From Nonomuraea rubra (GTDB lineage Bacteria > Actinomycetota > Actinomycetes > Streptosporangiales > Streptosporangiaceae): a stretch of DNA of 64,000 nucleotides. The stretch covers positions 11,081,001 through 11,145,000 of the forward strand of contig NZ_JACHMI010000001.1 of NCBI RefSeq assembly GCF_014207985.1, in the 5' to 3' direction. The translations under genes were made by a program, and so were the position numbers. Shown piece by piece: positions 26,768-35,025 of the stretch. The stretch's first letter is position 1, and every line of letters begins with the position of its first letter. The notes beneath the pieces were generated by a model that was not told the DNA's origin, did not search any database, and was given only the letters and a program-made list of their open reading frames with translations.

Positions 26768-26970
26768 GGAGATCGCGTGTGCGAGGAAGGTGAGCCCGTC
26801 TCCGTGGCTCCGCTTCCTCGTGCCGGGGTTCACCGGCTGGGGCGGTGGCCGCCCTTCCCGTGGGAAATCATGGAGGTCATGATGCCGCAGCGGATCCGGT
26901 CCGCGCCACCCACTTTCCGCCGGGGAACGGAGTCAGCCGAGCCGCGCCGAAGCCGCCGCCCAACCCGGTC

Positions 26971-27378
26971 TCACGAGACGGCCACCAGCTCCACCTCGAA
27001 CCCGTCCGAGTCCTCCAGGTAGGCGGCGTAGTGCTCCTCGCCGCCGGCGTGCGGGTGCCGGTCCTGGAACAGCAGCGTCCAGCCGTACGCGGGCGCCTGC
27101 GCCACCAGGGCGTCCACCCGCTCGCGGCTTCCCGCGTGAAAGGCCAGGTGGTTCAGGCCGGGGCGGCGGCGGTCGTGGTGGGCGGCGGTGAGGGCGGGCG
27201 ACTGCTCGATGACGAGGTACGTCTCCCCCAGCCGCCAGCTCCGCCCGTCCGCCCAGTTCTGGTGCAGCGTGTAGCCGAGCTGTTCGAGCAGCCACTGCCA
27301 GCTCGCCACGGCGCGCCGCAGGTCGGGGACCCAGAGCTCGACGTGGTGCAGCAGGCCGGTGGCGGGGGCTTCGGTCAT
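26971..27378 (-). CDS. VOC-superfamily (glyoxalase/bleomycin-resistance-like) protein
   Basis: 135 residues, one VOC module pair. LLHHVELWVPDLRRAVASW supplies the first metal-ligand His, LNHLAFHAG the second strand, and YLEDSDGFEVELVAV the C-terminal Glu. These proteins bind a metal and act as isomerases, dioxygenases or antibiotic-binding proteins. It is the third gene of a tight operon, nine bases after the DUF4240 gene, below a MarR-like regulator. That context suggests a regulated stress or detoxification function. Substrate unknown. Confidence 0.8.
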   Translation of the reverse strand: MTEAPATGLLHHVELWVPDLRRAVASWQWLLEQLGYTLHQNWADGRSWRLGETYLVIEQSPALTAAHHDRRRPGLNHLAFHAGSRERVDALVAQAPAYGWTLLFQDRHPHAGGEEHYAAYLEDSDGFEVELVAVS

Positions 27379-27387
27379 GGGAGGACC

Positions 27388-28221
27388 CTATGGCCAGTCG
27401 AGGCCTATGAAGAGCCGATCGGCTTCGCTGAGGTAACGCCTGCTCCGGGCGTGGATCGTGCCGTCCGCTCCGCAGGTGAACGACCAGATCCTGTCCCCGC
27501 TCTGCGGCAGGTACCGGGGCCACCAGGTGCGGCGGCGCGGCCTGGCGGGCTCCTCGACCGGGTCGGCGGTGACGCCGTAGTGGTGCGCGAGCCGCGGGAG
27601 GCGGCGAATCAGCTCGGCCCTGTCGTCGAAGTCCCATTCGTCCCCATCGGGCTGAGCATGCGGGGTCAGGAAGGGGAAGGTTCTCTTGACCCCGCGCGCC
27701 TCGACGGCGTCCTTCAGGACGCTCACGTCCAGGCCGGTCGCCCGCTCGTAGGCGCGCCCGCTCACGTAGGAGAACAGCTCGAACTCCGGATAGAACTCGT
27801 CCGGCCATCGCGAGCGCCTGGTGAGCGTGACCCGCCTGAGCCTGATCCGGCCGTCGCCGGTCGTGCGCTCGTGGCGGTAAGTGCGCGACAGCTCGTGGAG
27901 CCGCTGTACGGCGGGCAGCTCAAGAACGCGATCGGGGCAGCCGACGACCTTCTCGAAATCGTCTCTCCCGAGGCTGATCAGCCAGTCGGCGAAGAACTCG
28001 AACGCGTTGGAGGACCCGCGCCCGGTGATGGCCATGCACACGGCGTACAGGTCCCAGGTGCAGGCACGGTTACGGCAGAGCGTGAACCAGACGTCGTAGT
28101 CCACGATCTCCTCGGCGGGCAGGCCGGACAGGTGGTTCTCCAGCCATTCCAGCCGCGCCTGCCGGGTGCCGGTCTCCGTGGTGGAGCGCTCGACCACGGC
28201 CCAGAAGCCGTCGATGTCCAT
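27388..28221 (-). CDS. DUF4240-domain protein
   Basis: 277 residues. The first ~130 residues fit DUF4240: MDIDGFWAVVE at the N terminus, a Trp/Leu-rich helix, then NAFEFFADWLISLGRDDFEK and a PDRVLELP segment. The C-terminal half is Arg/Trp-rich with no family I know. Members of this group have no established activity. The gene lies nine bases after the regulator and nine bases before the VOC gene, so the three are co-transcribed. Confidence 0.75.
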   Translation of the reverse strand: MDIDGFWAVVERSTTETGTRQARLEWLENHLSGLPAEEIVDYDVWFTLCRNRACTWDLYAVCMAITGRGSSNAFEFFADWLISLGRDDFEKVVGCPDRVLELPAVQRLHELSRTYRHERTTGDGRIRLRRVTLTRRSRWPDEFYPEFELFSYVSGRAYERATGLDVSVLKDAVEARGVKRTFPFLTPHAQPDGDEWDFDDRAELIRRLPRLAHHYGVTADPVEEPARPRRRTWWPRYLPQSGDRIWSFTCGADGTIHARSRRYLSEADRLFIGLDWP

Positions 28222-28230
28222 GGCCCATGA

Positions 28231-28941
28231 TCATGGCAGGTCGCCGGAGGCGGCGTGCCACCGCTCGGCCGCGCGGACCATGTCCTCGCTGATCTGCCGC
28301 AGGAGCCGGCCCGTCCGCTCCAGCCGCGCGCCGGCGGGGGTGGCGGGACCGAGGGCGTCGGCGCCGTCGTGCGCGAAGTCGGCGAGGCGGGCGTTCTTGC
28401 GGGCGTTGGCCAGCCAGGACTGGTGCCAGATGTCGCCGTCGATCACGTACCGGTCGCGGCGGCGCCGGGGGTCGCGCTCGCGCCTGATCAGGTGCTGCTC
28501 TTCGAGCTGGCCGACGGCCTTGGAGATGGAGGCCGGGCTGACCTGGAGGCGCTGGACGAGCTCCGCAGCCGTGAGGCTGCCGCTGTCGGTGATGTACAGG
28601 CAGGCGAGGACGCGGGCGGGCGTACGGGTCAGGCCGGTGTCCACCAGCATGGCCGTGAAGCGTTCCGCCAGCACCCTGATCGTCTCCGGGTCGCGGCCGT
28701 GCTCGTCGGCCGCGGGCGCCGGGCGCGGCCGGGCCGGCTTGCCGCGGCGGGCCCGGCCGGCGGTCGCGTTGTGGGCCCGGTCGGCCTGGTAGTCGCGCGC
28801 ACCGCCGTTGCGCGTCACCTCGCGGGTGACGGTGGAGACCGGACGCTGGAGGCGCCGGGCGATCTCGGTGTACGTGAGCCCGTCCGCCAGTCCCTGCGCG
28901 ATGATCCGGCGTTCGTCGTGAGTGAGCCTGCCGCCCGGCAT
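28231..28941 (-). CDS. Transcriptional regulator: IS30-type HTH fused to MarR-like domain
   Basis: 236 residues. The N-terminal ~55 residues (GRLTHDERRIIAQGLADGL, TYTEIARRLQRPVSTVTREV) match HTH_38, the DNA-binding helix-turn-helix of IS30 transposases. A basic linker leads to a winged-helix MarR/GbsR-like domain (LYITDSGSLTAAELVQRLQ, SPASISKAVGQLEEQHLIRR). No transposase catalytic DDE part is present. ATG 28941 is preceded by AGGAGG ten bases upstream. The longer frame to 29025 lacks support. It is first in an operon with the DUF4240 and VOC genes and divergent from the DUF418 membrane gene, whose promoter it probably controls. Confidence 0.8.
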   Translation of the reverse strand: MPGGRLTHDERRIIAQGLADGLTYTEIARRLQRPVSTVTREVTRNGGARDYQADRAHNATAGRARRGKPARPRPAPAADEHGRDPETIRVLAERFTAMLVDTGLTRTPARVLACLYITDSGSLTAAELVQRLQVSPASISKAVGQLEEQHLIRRERDPRRRRDRYVIDGDIWHQSWLANARKNARLADFAHDGADALGPATPAGARLERTGRLLRQISEDMVRAAERWHAASGDLP

Positions 28942-29068
28942 GTGTCGTCCGCCTCCTGAGCTGGTACCTGATGACCAGTGTTGCCTTCGACGGCATCTCA
29001 TTGCAACCCGCGTTTTGCGTTTCATCGCACAGCCATTGCAATTACCTGCATAAATACGCCAATTCGAG

Positions 29069-29103
29069 TTGACGAAAGCCTGAATGCAATCTAGCTTTCA
29101 GGC
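29069..29103 (+). promoter_or_regulatory. Leaderless promoter with overlapping inverted repeat
   Basis: TTGACG (29069-29074), 17 bases, then TAGCTT (29092-29097), a good -35/-10 pair. The -10 ends six bases before ATG 29104, so transcription should begin at the ATG; no Shine-Dalgarno sequence is present. GCCTGAA (29078-29084) and TTCAGGC (29097-29103) form an inverted repeat over the spacer and start site. TGCAAT/ATTGCAA words recur in the upstream gap. This is a plausible operator for the divergent MarR-like regulator. Confidence 0.65.
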
Positions 29104-30261
29104 ATGACTGAAGACGTAATATCTCGTTCTTCCTCCACCGGGGTCTCCTCCGCCAGGTCGCTCGCCCCCGACCTCGCCCGCGGGGTCATGCTGCTGCTGA
29201 TCGCCCTCTCCCACGCCCCGGCCTTCGTCGGCGACTGGAGCACAGGGCCGCCCTGGCTGGACGCCACGGCGAAGTTCGTGAAGTCCCTGCTCGCCGACAA
29301 CCAGGCCAGGAACCTGTTCGTGTTCCTGTTCGGCTACGGCCTGGTGCAGTTGCTCGCCGCCCAGCAGGCCCGGGGCGAGAGCTGGCCGTCCATCAGGAGC
29401 CTGCTGCGCCGCCGGGGGTGGTGGCTGATCGTCATCGGGTTCCTCAACGCGATGGTGTTCGTGCCGATCGACATCGTCGCCGTCTACGGGCTCACCCTGC
29501 TGATGATCGCGCCGATCGTACGGGCCGGGGAGCCGGTCCTGTGGTGGACGGGCGGCCTGACGCTCATCCCCACCACCCTGCTCCTGGCCTGGCAGAGCGT
29601 GGCCGCCCAGACGGACCCGCCGACCATCGCCGAGATCATGGAGCCGACCTTCGCGGCCCACCTCGTCGGGAGCCTCCCCACCTGGCCGGCCAACACCGTC
29701 CTGTCCACCGTCATGGTGGTGCCGGCCATGGCGATGGGCATCCTGGCCGCCCGCCGCCGCCTCCTCGACGAGCCGGAGCGGCACCTGCCGCTGCTGCGCC
29801 GCATCACCGCGCTGGGTCTCGTCCTGGCCCTGATCGGGCGCCTCCCGTCCGCGTTGCTGGCCGCGGGCACCTGGTCCGCGGAGTCGGCCGCCGTCCGCTG
29901 GGCGGTCGCCGTCGCGCACGACCTGACCGGGTACACGGGCGGCATCGGGCTGGCCGCCGCCATCGGGGTCGTCGCGGTCAGGGTCCGGGGCGGGCGGCTC
30001 ACCACCGCCCTCGCCGCGCTGGGGCGGCGGTCGCTGACGTTCTACCTGTTCCAGGGGCTGGTGTGGGTGGTGCTGTTCTATCCGTTCGCGCTGGGGCTGC
30101 ATGACGACCTGGGGTACGCGGCGACGCTCGGGATCGCGGTCGCCGTGTGGGTGGCGTCGATCGTGCTGGCCGACTGGATGCGTGCCGCCGGGCACCGGGG
30201 GCCGGCCGAGATCCTGCTGCGCCGACTGGTCTACCGGCCGTTCAGGAGGAGGCGGGGCTGA
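29104..30261 (+). CDS. DUF418-family membrane protein
   Basis: 385 residues with about ten membrane helices. SLAPDLARGVMLLLIALSHA opens the family, then NLFVFLFGYGLVQLLAA and, near the end, LTFYLFQGLVWVVLFYPF with the conserved aromatic/Gln stretch of DUF418. These proteins are related to acyltransferase-3 membrane proteins but their activity is not established. The promoter appears leaderless. Its stop lies in the first copy of a 41-bp tandem duplication. It is divergent from the MarR-like regulator and likely its target. Confidence 0.82.
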   Translation: MTEDVISRSSSTGVSSARSLAPDLARGVMLLLIALSHAPAFVGDWSTGPPWLDATAKFVKSLLADNQARNLFVFLFGYGLVQLLAAQQARGESWPSIRSLLRRRGWWLIVIGFLNAMVFVPIDIVAVYGLTLLMIAPIVRAGEPVLWWTGGLTLIPTTLLLAWQSVAAQTDPPTIAEIMEPTFAAHLVGSLPTWPANTVLSTVMVVPAMAMGILAARRRLLDEPERHLPLLRRITALGLVLALIGRLPSALLAAGTWSAESAAVRWAVAVAHDLTGYTGGIGLAAAIGVVAVRVRGGRLTTALAALGRRSLTFYLFQGLVWVVLFYPFALGLHDDLGYAATLGIAVAVWVASIVLADWMRAAGHRGPAEILLRRLVYRPFRRRRG

Positions 30262-30307
30262 TCAGGCTGGTCTACCGGCCGTTCAGGTGGAGACGGGGCT
30301 GATCAGG
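30226..30307. repeat. 41-bp tandem duplication spanning convergent gene ends
   Basis: Two adjacent 41-bp copies (30226-30266 and 30267-30307) differ at two positions only. Copy 1 holds the last codons and the stop of the DUF418 gene. Copy 2 holds the last codons and stop of the questin-oxidase-like gene on the other strand. Confidence 0.9.
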
Positions 30308-31329
30308 GTGGTCGCGCGGACCACGGCGGCGAGGGCGTCGGGATCGCCGGTGCGGCGGTACACGTCCAGTGCCGTGTCGGCGAGCTTTATCACGTGCTCG
30401 TCACCGTGCCGTACGGCCAGCTCGAACACCTCCTCCGCCGGCCCGGGCCAGGCCAGGTCGCGCCCGGCCGGCACCGGCTCGGCCGGCGCGTAGGCGGCGG
30501 TCACCGCGGCGCCCGCCGCCCAGGCGGCGTTCAGGCCGGCGACCCAGAGGTCCGGCGGCAGCGCGGGCAGGGTCCGCAGCACCGCCGTCGGCGCGGTCGC
30601 GGCGTGGACCAGCATGACGGGGTTGCCGTGGGCGTGGGTGAGGTAGCGCAGGGTCGCCGCGTCCGCCAGCTCGGCGAGCCGGGCGAGGGCTTGCTCGGAA
30701 TCGGCGGCGGGCCTGAGCGCGGCCACGGACGCGGCCCACCCGGGGACCTCGGCAAGCTGCCCGAGCCGGTGGTTGATGCCCTGGCTCTGGTCGGGCACGC
30801 GCGGCACCCCCGCGAACGCGCGCTTCGGCCCGGCCGTACCGGACGGCGCGTCGAAGGCCGCGATGGGCTGCCAGCGCGCCGCCCAGTAACCGAGCGCCTG
30901 CCCCAGCTCGGCGAGCCGCGTCGCGTCCTGGAGCTGGAGCAGGGCGTGCACCGCGTGCCCCGTACGGATCACGCCGTGGGTGGCGCCGGCCGCGATGCCG
31001 GGCAGCAGGCGCGGCCACCACCGCTCCAGCACCGCCCGCCACGGCCGCTCCCTCAGCTCCCTGTCGAAGAACGCCAGCCAGTCACCGAGCCGGCGCGGAT
31101 CGCCCAGCGCCGCGCGCCAGTCCCCGGCGTCGAGCGGCGAGGTGCCACGCGGCAGCTCGTCCAGCCGGGCGACGTAGCCGTCGAGCCAGCGGTGCACGTC
31201 CCGGTCGTATCCGTGCCTGACCATCGCCTCGACCGCCATCGGGCCGTGGTTGGACAGCCATCCGTCGAACTCGGGGCCCGTCCTGTGCAGCCGTCCGTAC
31301 GCTTCTTCCAGTGTCCCGGTGTCGTTCAT
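30283..31329 (-). CDS. Questin oxidase-like protein (DUF4243)
   Basis: 348 residues. The N terminus reads RTGPEFDGWLSNHGPMAVEAM. ATHGVIRTGHAVHALLQL follows near residue 118. Both carry the conserved His residues of the questin oxidase family. Fungal members catalyse oxidative ring cleavage of anthraquinones; bacterial ones are uncharacterised. The last residues, TLISPVST, are encoded in copy 2 of a 41-bp duplication shared with the convergent DUF418 gene, so the natural C terminus may have changed recently. It appears monocistronic. Confidence 0.75.
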   Translation of the reverse strand: MNDTGTLEEAYGRLHRTGPEFDGWLSNHGPMAVEAMVRHGYDRDVHRWLDGYVARLDELPRGTSPLDAGDWRAALGDPRRLGDWLAFFDRELRERPWRAVLERWWPRLLPGIAAGATHGVIRTGHAVHALLQLQDATRLAELGQALGYWAARWQPIAAFDAPSGTAGPKRAFAGVPRVPDQSQGINHRLGQLAEVPGWAASVAALRPAADSEQALARLAELADAATLRYLTHAHGNPVMLVHAATAPTAVLRTLPALPPDLWVAGLNAAWAAGAAVTAAYAPAEPVPAGRDLAWPGPAEEVFELAVRHGDEHVIKLADTALDVYRRTGDPDALAAVVRATTLISPVST

Positions 31330-31471
31330 GACAGCGACGCTAACCCTCGACGGCGGGCACGCACGTCGGTCCCGCGATCGAACGGAGCTCCTCCTTTCGG
31401 CCTAGGTCGTGCAACAGTTCCGGGCGGTGCCTCCTCTTGGGGTTGATGGAGCCACAGAAGGGTCGAGGCAG

Positions 31472-32038
31472 TTGGACGGTGATCCCCGCTACGCGGACTT
31501 CGTCGCCGAACGGGGTGACGCGCTGCTGCGTTACGGATACGTACTGGCCGGCAACCAGCACGACGCGGCCGACCTCGTGCAGGAGGCGCTGCTGAGGCTG
31601 CGTGCCGCCTGGCCGAGGTTACGGGCCAAGGAGAGTCCCGAGAGTTACGTCCGCACGACGATGGCCAGGCTGCACCTGTCGGTGTGGCGGCTGCGCCGGC
31701 GCGAGCTGCTCACCTGGGACCTGCCGGAGGGCGCGCACCAGGACACTCTGCCGCGCGGTGACGAGCGCACCCTGTGGCTGGCGCTGGCGGGCCTGCCACG
31801 CAAGCAGCGCGCGGTGCTCGTGCTGCGCTACTACGAACAGCTCTCGGACGCGGAGATCGCCGTCGTGCTCGGCATCTCCCGGGGGACCGTACGGAGCCAG
31901 GCCTCCCGCGCCCTCGACAAGCTCCGAGCGGCCATACCGGCCGAGGACGGACGACGCACCCGGGTGGAGGACGGGCGATCAGGTTCGCCTTTCGACGGGG
32001 CGGCGCAGTTGGAGGGGACGAACGATGACCGACGTTGA
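31472..32038 (+). CDS. ECF sigma factor, SigE-like subgroup
   Basis: 188 residues from TTG 31472. YADFVAERGDALLRYGYVLAG and HDAADLVQEALLRL form region 2. LAGLPRKQRAVLVLRYYEQLS and ISRGTVRSQASRALDKLR form region 4. This matches the actinobacterial SigE70 group that pairs with a membrane regulator. The start is uncertain: GTG 31409 is also in frame, but the extra 21 residues look non-conserved. The stop overlaps the start of the regulator gene by 14 bp. Confidence 0.85.
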   Translation: MDGDPRYADFVAERGDALLRYGYVLAGNQHDAADLVQEALLRLRAAWPRLRAKESPESYVRTTMARLHLSVWRLRRRELLTWDLPEGAHQDTLPRGDERTLWLALAGLPRKQRAVLVLRYYEQLSDAEIAVVLGISRGTVRSQASRALDKLRAAIPAEDGRRTRVEDGRSGSPFDGAAQLEGTNDDRR

Positions 32039-33263
32039 GGAGACCCTGCGCAGGGCGCTCGGGAGCGCGTCGCAGAACGCGCCCAGGATGCCCGCCGGCC
32101 TGCCCGCCCAGCTGGAGGCCCGCCACCGGCGACGCCGCCGGCGGAACCTCGCCCAGGCGGTGCTGGCGGCGGCGACCGTGGTGGTCGTGGCCGGCGGAAC
32201 GGCGGCCGTGCTGCGCCACAGCGACATGACGGCCGCGCTGCCGAGCACGCCCCTGCCCACGAATCCGCCGCGAACCGGCCCCACGCCGCGGGTGTGGCCG
32301 CTGCCCGAGCCCGTGGAGAAGGTGTATCCCGAGGCGGTACGGAAGGTGCCCGCGCGCGGGCCGGGCGGGACGACGCTGCGTCCACAGGCGTTCATCGACG
32401 ATCACACGGTGCTCGTCACCACGTGGGGCGGCTTCGAGAGGACCGACGCCGTGTACGCGTACGATCTCCGCACCCGCGACCTGCGGAAGATCACCGACGT
32501 GCCGACCCCCGTGGGCACCGTCGCGTTCGCCTCGGACTTCACGGTCGGCGGCGGCCGGGTGGCCTGGTGGACCGCCACCAAGGACAGGCACGTGCACGTG
32601 TGGACCGCCCCGGTGAGCGGCGGCGAGGCCACCGGCGTCGCCGCCGTGGAGGTGGAGGACGGCGACGGCGCCGGGCTCGACGGCCTCGCCGTCGAAGCCG
32701 ACCGGATCGTCTTCTCCCTGTTCAGCGGCGGGGTGTTCACCGTTCCCGCAGTGGGGGGCGAGGTGCGCGAGGTGGCCGGCGGCGCGGGGATGCACCTGCT
32801 GAAGTGGCCGTGGGTCGGCTCGCCCGGCGGGTTCTCCGGGGGGGACGGGACGCGGTTCACCAGCATCACCAACGTGGAGACCGGGGAGACGAGCGTGGCC
32901 GTCACCCGTCCCGGCGAGGGCCCCTTGATCTGCGGGACGCGGGCCTGCGCCGGAGACCAGGACGGCGGGAGGAAGAGCTTCCACCGGCTGCGGGACGGCT
33001 CGCAGGAGAAGGAACTGCCGGTGAACGGCCTCATGCCGGACGGGCTCGCCCGCGAACGCTTCCTGATCGCGCCGGTCAGGGCCGAGGGCGCGGGGCAGGT
33101 CGTGATCCTGTACGACGTCTCCACGGGCACGGCGGCCGACCTCGGCGAGCGGACCGAGCAGGGAGGCATCCAGGTGCCGGCCGTCGCGCGCGGTGATGAT
33201 CGGCTGCTCGCGTACCAGGTCGACGACGACCTCTACGTCATCGACCTGGCGAAGATCGGATGA
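32025..33263 (+). CDS. Membrane protein with beta-propeller, probable regulator of the ECF sigma factor
   Basis: 412 residues: a cytoplasmic tail (MTDVEETLRRALGSASQNAP), a basic stop-transfer run, one membrane helix (AQAVLAAATVVVVAGGTAAV), a Pro/Thr linker, then an extracytoplasmic domain with WD/TolB-like blades (DDHTVLVTTWGG, GGRVAWWTATKDRHVHVWTA). GGAGGGG lies seven bases before ATG 32025. Two Cys in ICGTRACAGD may be disulfide-bonded. The 14-bp overlap with the sigma gene and single-pass topology suggest an anti-sigma role, but no anti-sigma domain is recognisable. Confidence 0.65.
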   Translation: MTDVEETLRRALGSASQNAPRMPAGLPAQLEARHRRRRRRNLAQAVLAAATVVVVAGGTAAVLRHSDMTAALPSTPLPTNPPRTGPTPRVWPLPEPVEKVYPEAVRKVPARGPGGTTLRPQAFIDDHTVLVTTWGGFERTDAVYAYDLRTRDLRKITDVPTPVGTVAFASDFTVGGGRVAWWTATKDRHVHVWTAPVSGGEATGVAAVEVEDGDGAGLDGLAVEADRIVFSLFSGGVFTVPAVGGEVREVAGGAGMHLLKWPWVGSPGGFSGGDGTRFTSITNVETGETSVAVTRPGEGPLICGTRACAGDQDGGRKSFHRLRDGSQEKELPVNGLMPDGLARERFLIAPVRAEGAGQVVILYDVSTGTAADLGERTEQGGIQVPAVARGDDRLLAYQVDDDLYVIDLAKIG

Positions 33264-34932
33264 GCCGCGCCCTTCCAGCCGGGAAGACGAGGATGAGATC
33301 TTCTCCCTGACGCGTGTACAGGCGCAGCCGGTAGCGGCCGGGGCCGTTGCGCGCGAGGTTGGGGAAGCGCACCCCGCTCGCCGACAGCTTCTGCATCACC
33401 AGGCGGCCCGACTTGCTGACGATGTCCGCCTCGACCACCTCGTCCCAGCCCTTGCGTCTCAGAGGTGACGGGGCCGAGCGCAGCGCCTTCGCCGTGACGC
33501 AGGTCGCCCAGTCCTGGCTGGGCGTGAAGAACAGGGCGATCCCGCCCCTGGCTTCGAGGGGATCGATCTTCTCCTTGTCCCAGATCACATCGGAGTCGTC
33601 AGCCGTGTCCGCTTCCGGGTCGTAGATGCCGTACGGGAGGGTGTCCCAGTCGTAGTAGGACGCGGTCGCCTGGAACCGCGTGCGCAACCCGGGCCATGGG
33701 TCGCGGCACAGGGCGTCCTCCTTCTGCGCCTCGCGCCTCGACTGTTCACGCGCGAGGTCGTCCTTCTCCTTCTGCCGCTGCTGCAGCTGAGCCGACGACA
33801 GCAGCAGGTCCGGATGTCTCCGCCCGATCACCTCCGGGCAGAGCAGCGCGAGCAGCGCGGGCCGGGCCCTGACCGGCTCCCCGTCCGCGAACCTGGTGCA
33901 CGCCGCTCTGCCCCTGCTGAGCAGTGCCTGGTCCGAGATCTCCCGGTCGGGCTTGTTCACGCTGCACAGGTAGGCACGAACGTGCTGGTGGGCGGGGGTG
34001 TCGGCGACCCGTGGCGGACCATGCCACGCCCAGCAGTCCGAAGGCGGCAGCCGTTCGTCCTGCCAGGTGAAGGAGAGCCGTGGATGGTTCTCGGGTCCGA
34101 CGGCCATCAGCACGCAGACCGTGGCCGCGGCCATGACCGCCGTGGGCGGGCGCAGCGGCGGTTTGTGCCTGGGCTCGCGGTTCAGCTCGTGCGCGGTGCG
34201 CGCCAGCCAGACGACGTGGAGCACGTCCATCGCCTCGACGATCGACTCGATCGTGCTCCCTCTCGTCTGGCTGTTCACGAGCGCCACCAGGAATCCGCTC
34301 GCGAACGTGCCCAGACCGATGAGGAGCGTGCCCCGGCTCCAGCGTCCGTCGCGCCGTTGAGCGAGCAGGACCATCACCATCACGAGGAAGACGGCTACCT
34401 GCGTGACCATGGCAGTCGCCAGGTAGGCCGTGCCCGGGAAGAACCGGGACATCGGCTCGTCGGCCAGGTCGATCGCGAGCGATCCGGCTGTTTCCACCAG
34501 CGCGAGCAGGAGCAGGACCAGTCGGAAGGCCCGGCCTGACCCGGTGAGCACCACCAGGAGCAGCACGATCGCCGACATCCAGAGCGCCGTGCCGATGACC
34601 GTCTCGACCAGGTCCGGGAGGAACGAGGGGATCAGCAGCCACACCAGGTAGGCGTACAGCGACAACCGCAACCAGGTGCCCGCCTGGCGCGCCGGCCCGA
34701 TCAGGGGCGCGGGCCCCCGGAAGATCTGCCAGAACATCCACGACTTCACCAGCCCGACCAGCAGCAACCCGCCCAGCACCGGCAGCAGGGGCGAGGCCGT
34801 GAGACTCTCGTAGGGCGGGTACCACAGGGTGGCCAGCCATGCGGGGGTCGCGGTGCCGATCACCAGGCTGAGGGCGATCGAACCGACGGTGACGATCAGG
34901 GAGGCGGCGGCCGCCGTTCGGGATAAGTGCAC
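33238..34932 (-). CDS. Polytopic membrane protein of unknown function
   Basis: 564 residues from GTG 34932. About eight membrane helices fill the first ~270 residues, for example LIVTVGSIALSLVIGTATPA and VTQVAVFLVMVMVLLAQRR. A large C-terminal domain follows, with several Cys and a Lys/Glu-rich helix (QQRQKEKDDLAREQSRREAQ). I recognise no family. Its 3' end overlaps the convergent propeller gene by 26 bp. The frame is open to 35439, but that extension is antisense to another gene and I reject it. No Shine-Dalgarno is visible. Confidence 0.6.
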   Translation of the reverse strand: MHLSRTAAAASLIVTVGSIALSLVIGTATPAWLATLWYPPYESLTASPLLPVLGGLLLVGLVKSWMFWQIFRGPAPLIGPARQAGTWLRLSLYAYLVWLLIPSFLPDLVETVIGTALWMSAIVLLLVVLTGSGRAFRLVLLLLALVETAGSLAIDLADEPMSRFFPGTAYLATAMVTQVAVFLVMVMVLLAQRRDGRWSRGTLLIGLGTFASGFLVALVNSQTRGSTIESIVEAMDVLHVVWLARTAHELNREPRHKPPLRPPTAVMAAATVCVLMAVGPENHPRLSFTWQDERLPPSDCWAWHGPPRVADTPAHQHVRAYLCSVNKPDREISDQALLSRGRAACTRFADGEPVRARPALLALLCPEVIGRRHPDLLLSSAQLQQRQKEKDDLAREQSRREAQKEDALCRDPWPGLRTRFQATASYYDWDTLPYGIYDPEADTADDSDVIWDKEKIDPLEARGGIALFFTPSQDWATCVTAKALRSAPSPLRRKGWDEVVEADIVSKSGRLVMQKLSASGVRFPNLARNGPGRYRLRLYTRQGEDLILVFPAGRARLIRSSPGR

Positions 34933-35025
34933 AATGAGGCGTGATCGTAGTACTCGATGATCACGGTTTCGTGGAGGTCGGGCGAGGATATGGTTGATCT
35001 CCGACCCGTGATTGGAGGCGGCTCC

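Noticed and set aside
22079..27022. 1647-codon open frame on the plus strand
   Set aside because: It is antisense to the two HEAT-like genes; composition is Arg/Gly/Pro/His-rich with no domain, a typical GC-rich shadow.
28231..28941. IS30 transposase
   Set aside because: Only the HTH is similar; no catalytic domain, inverted repeats or target duplication were found.
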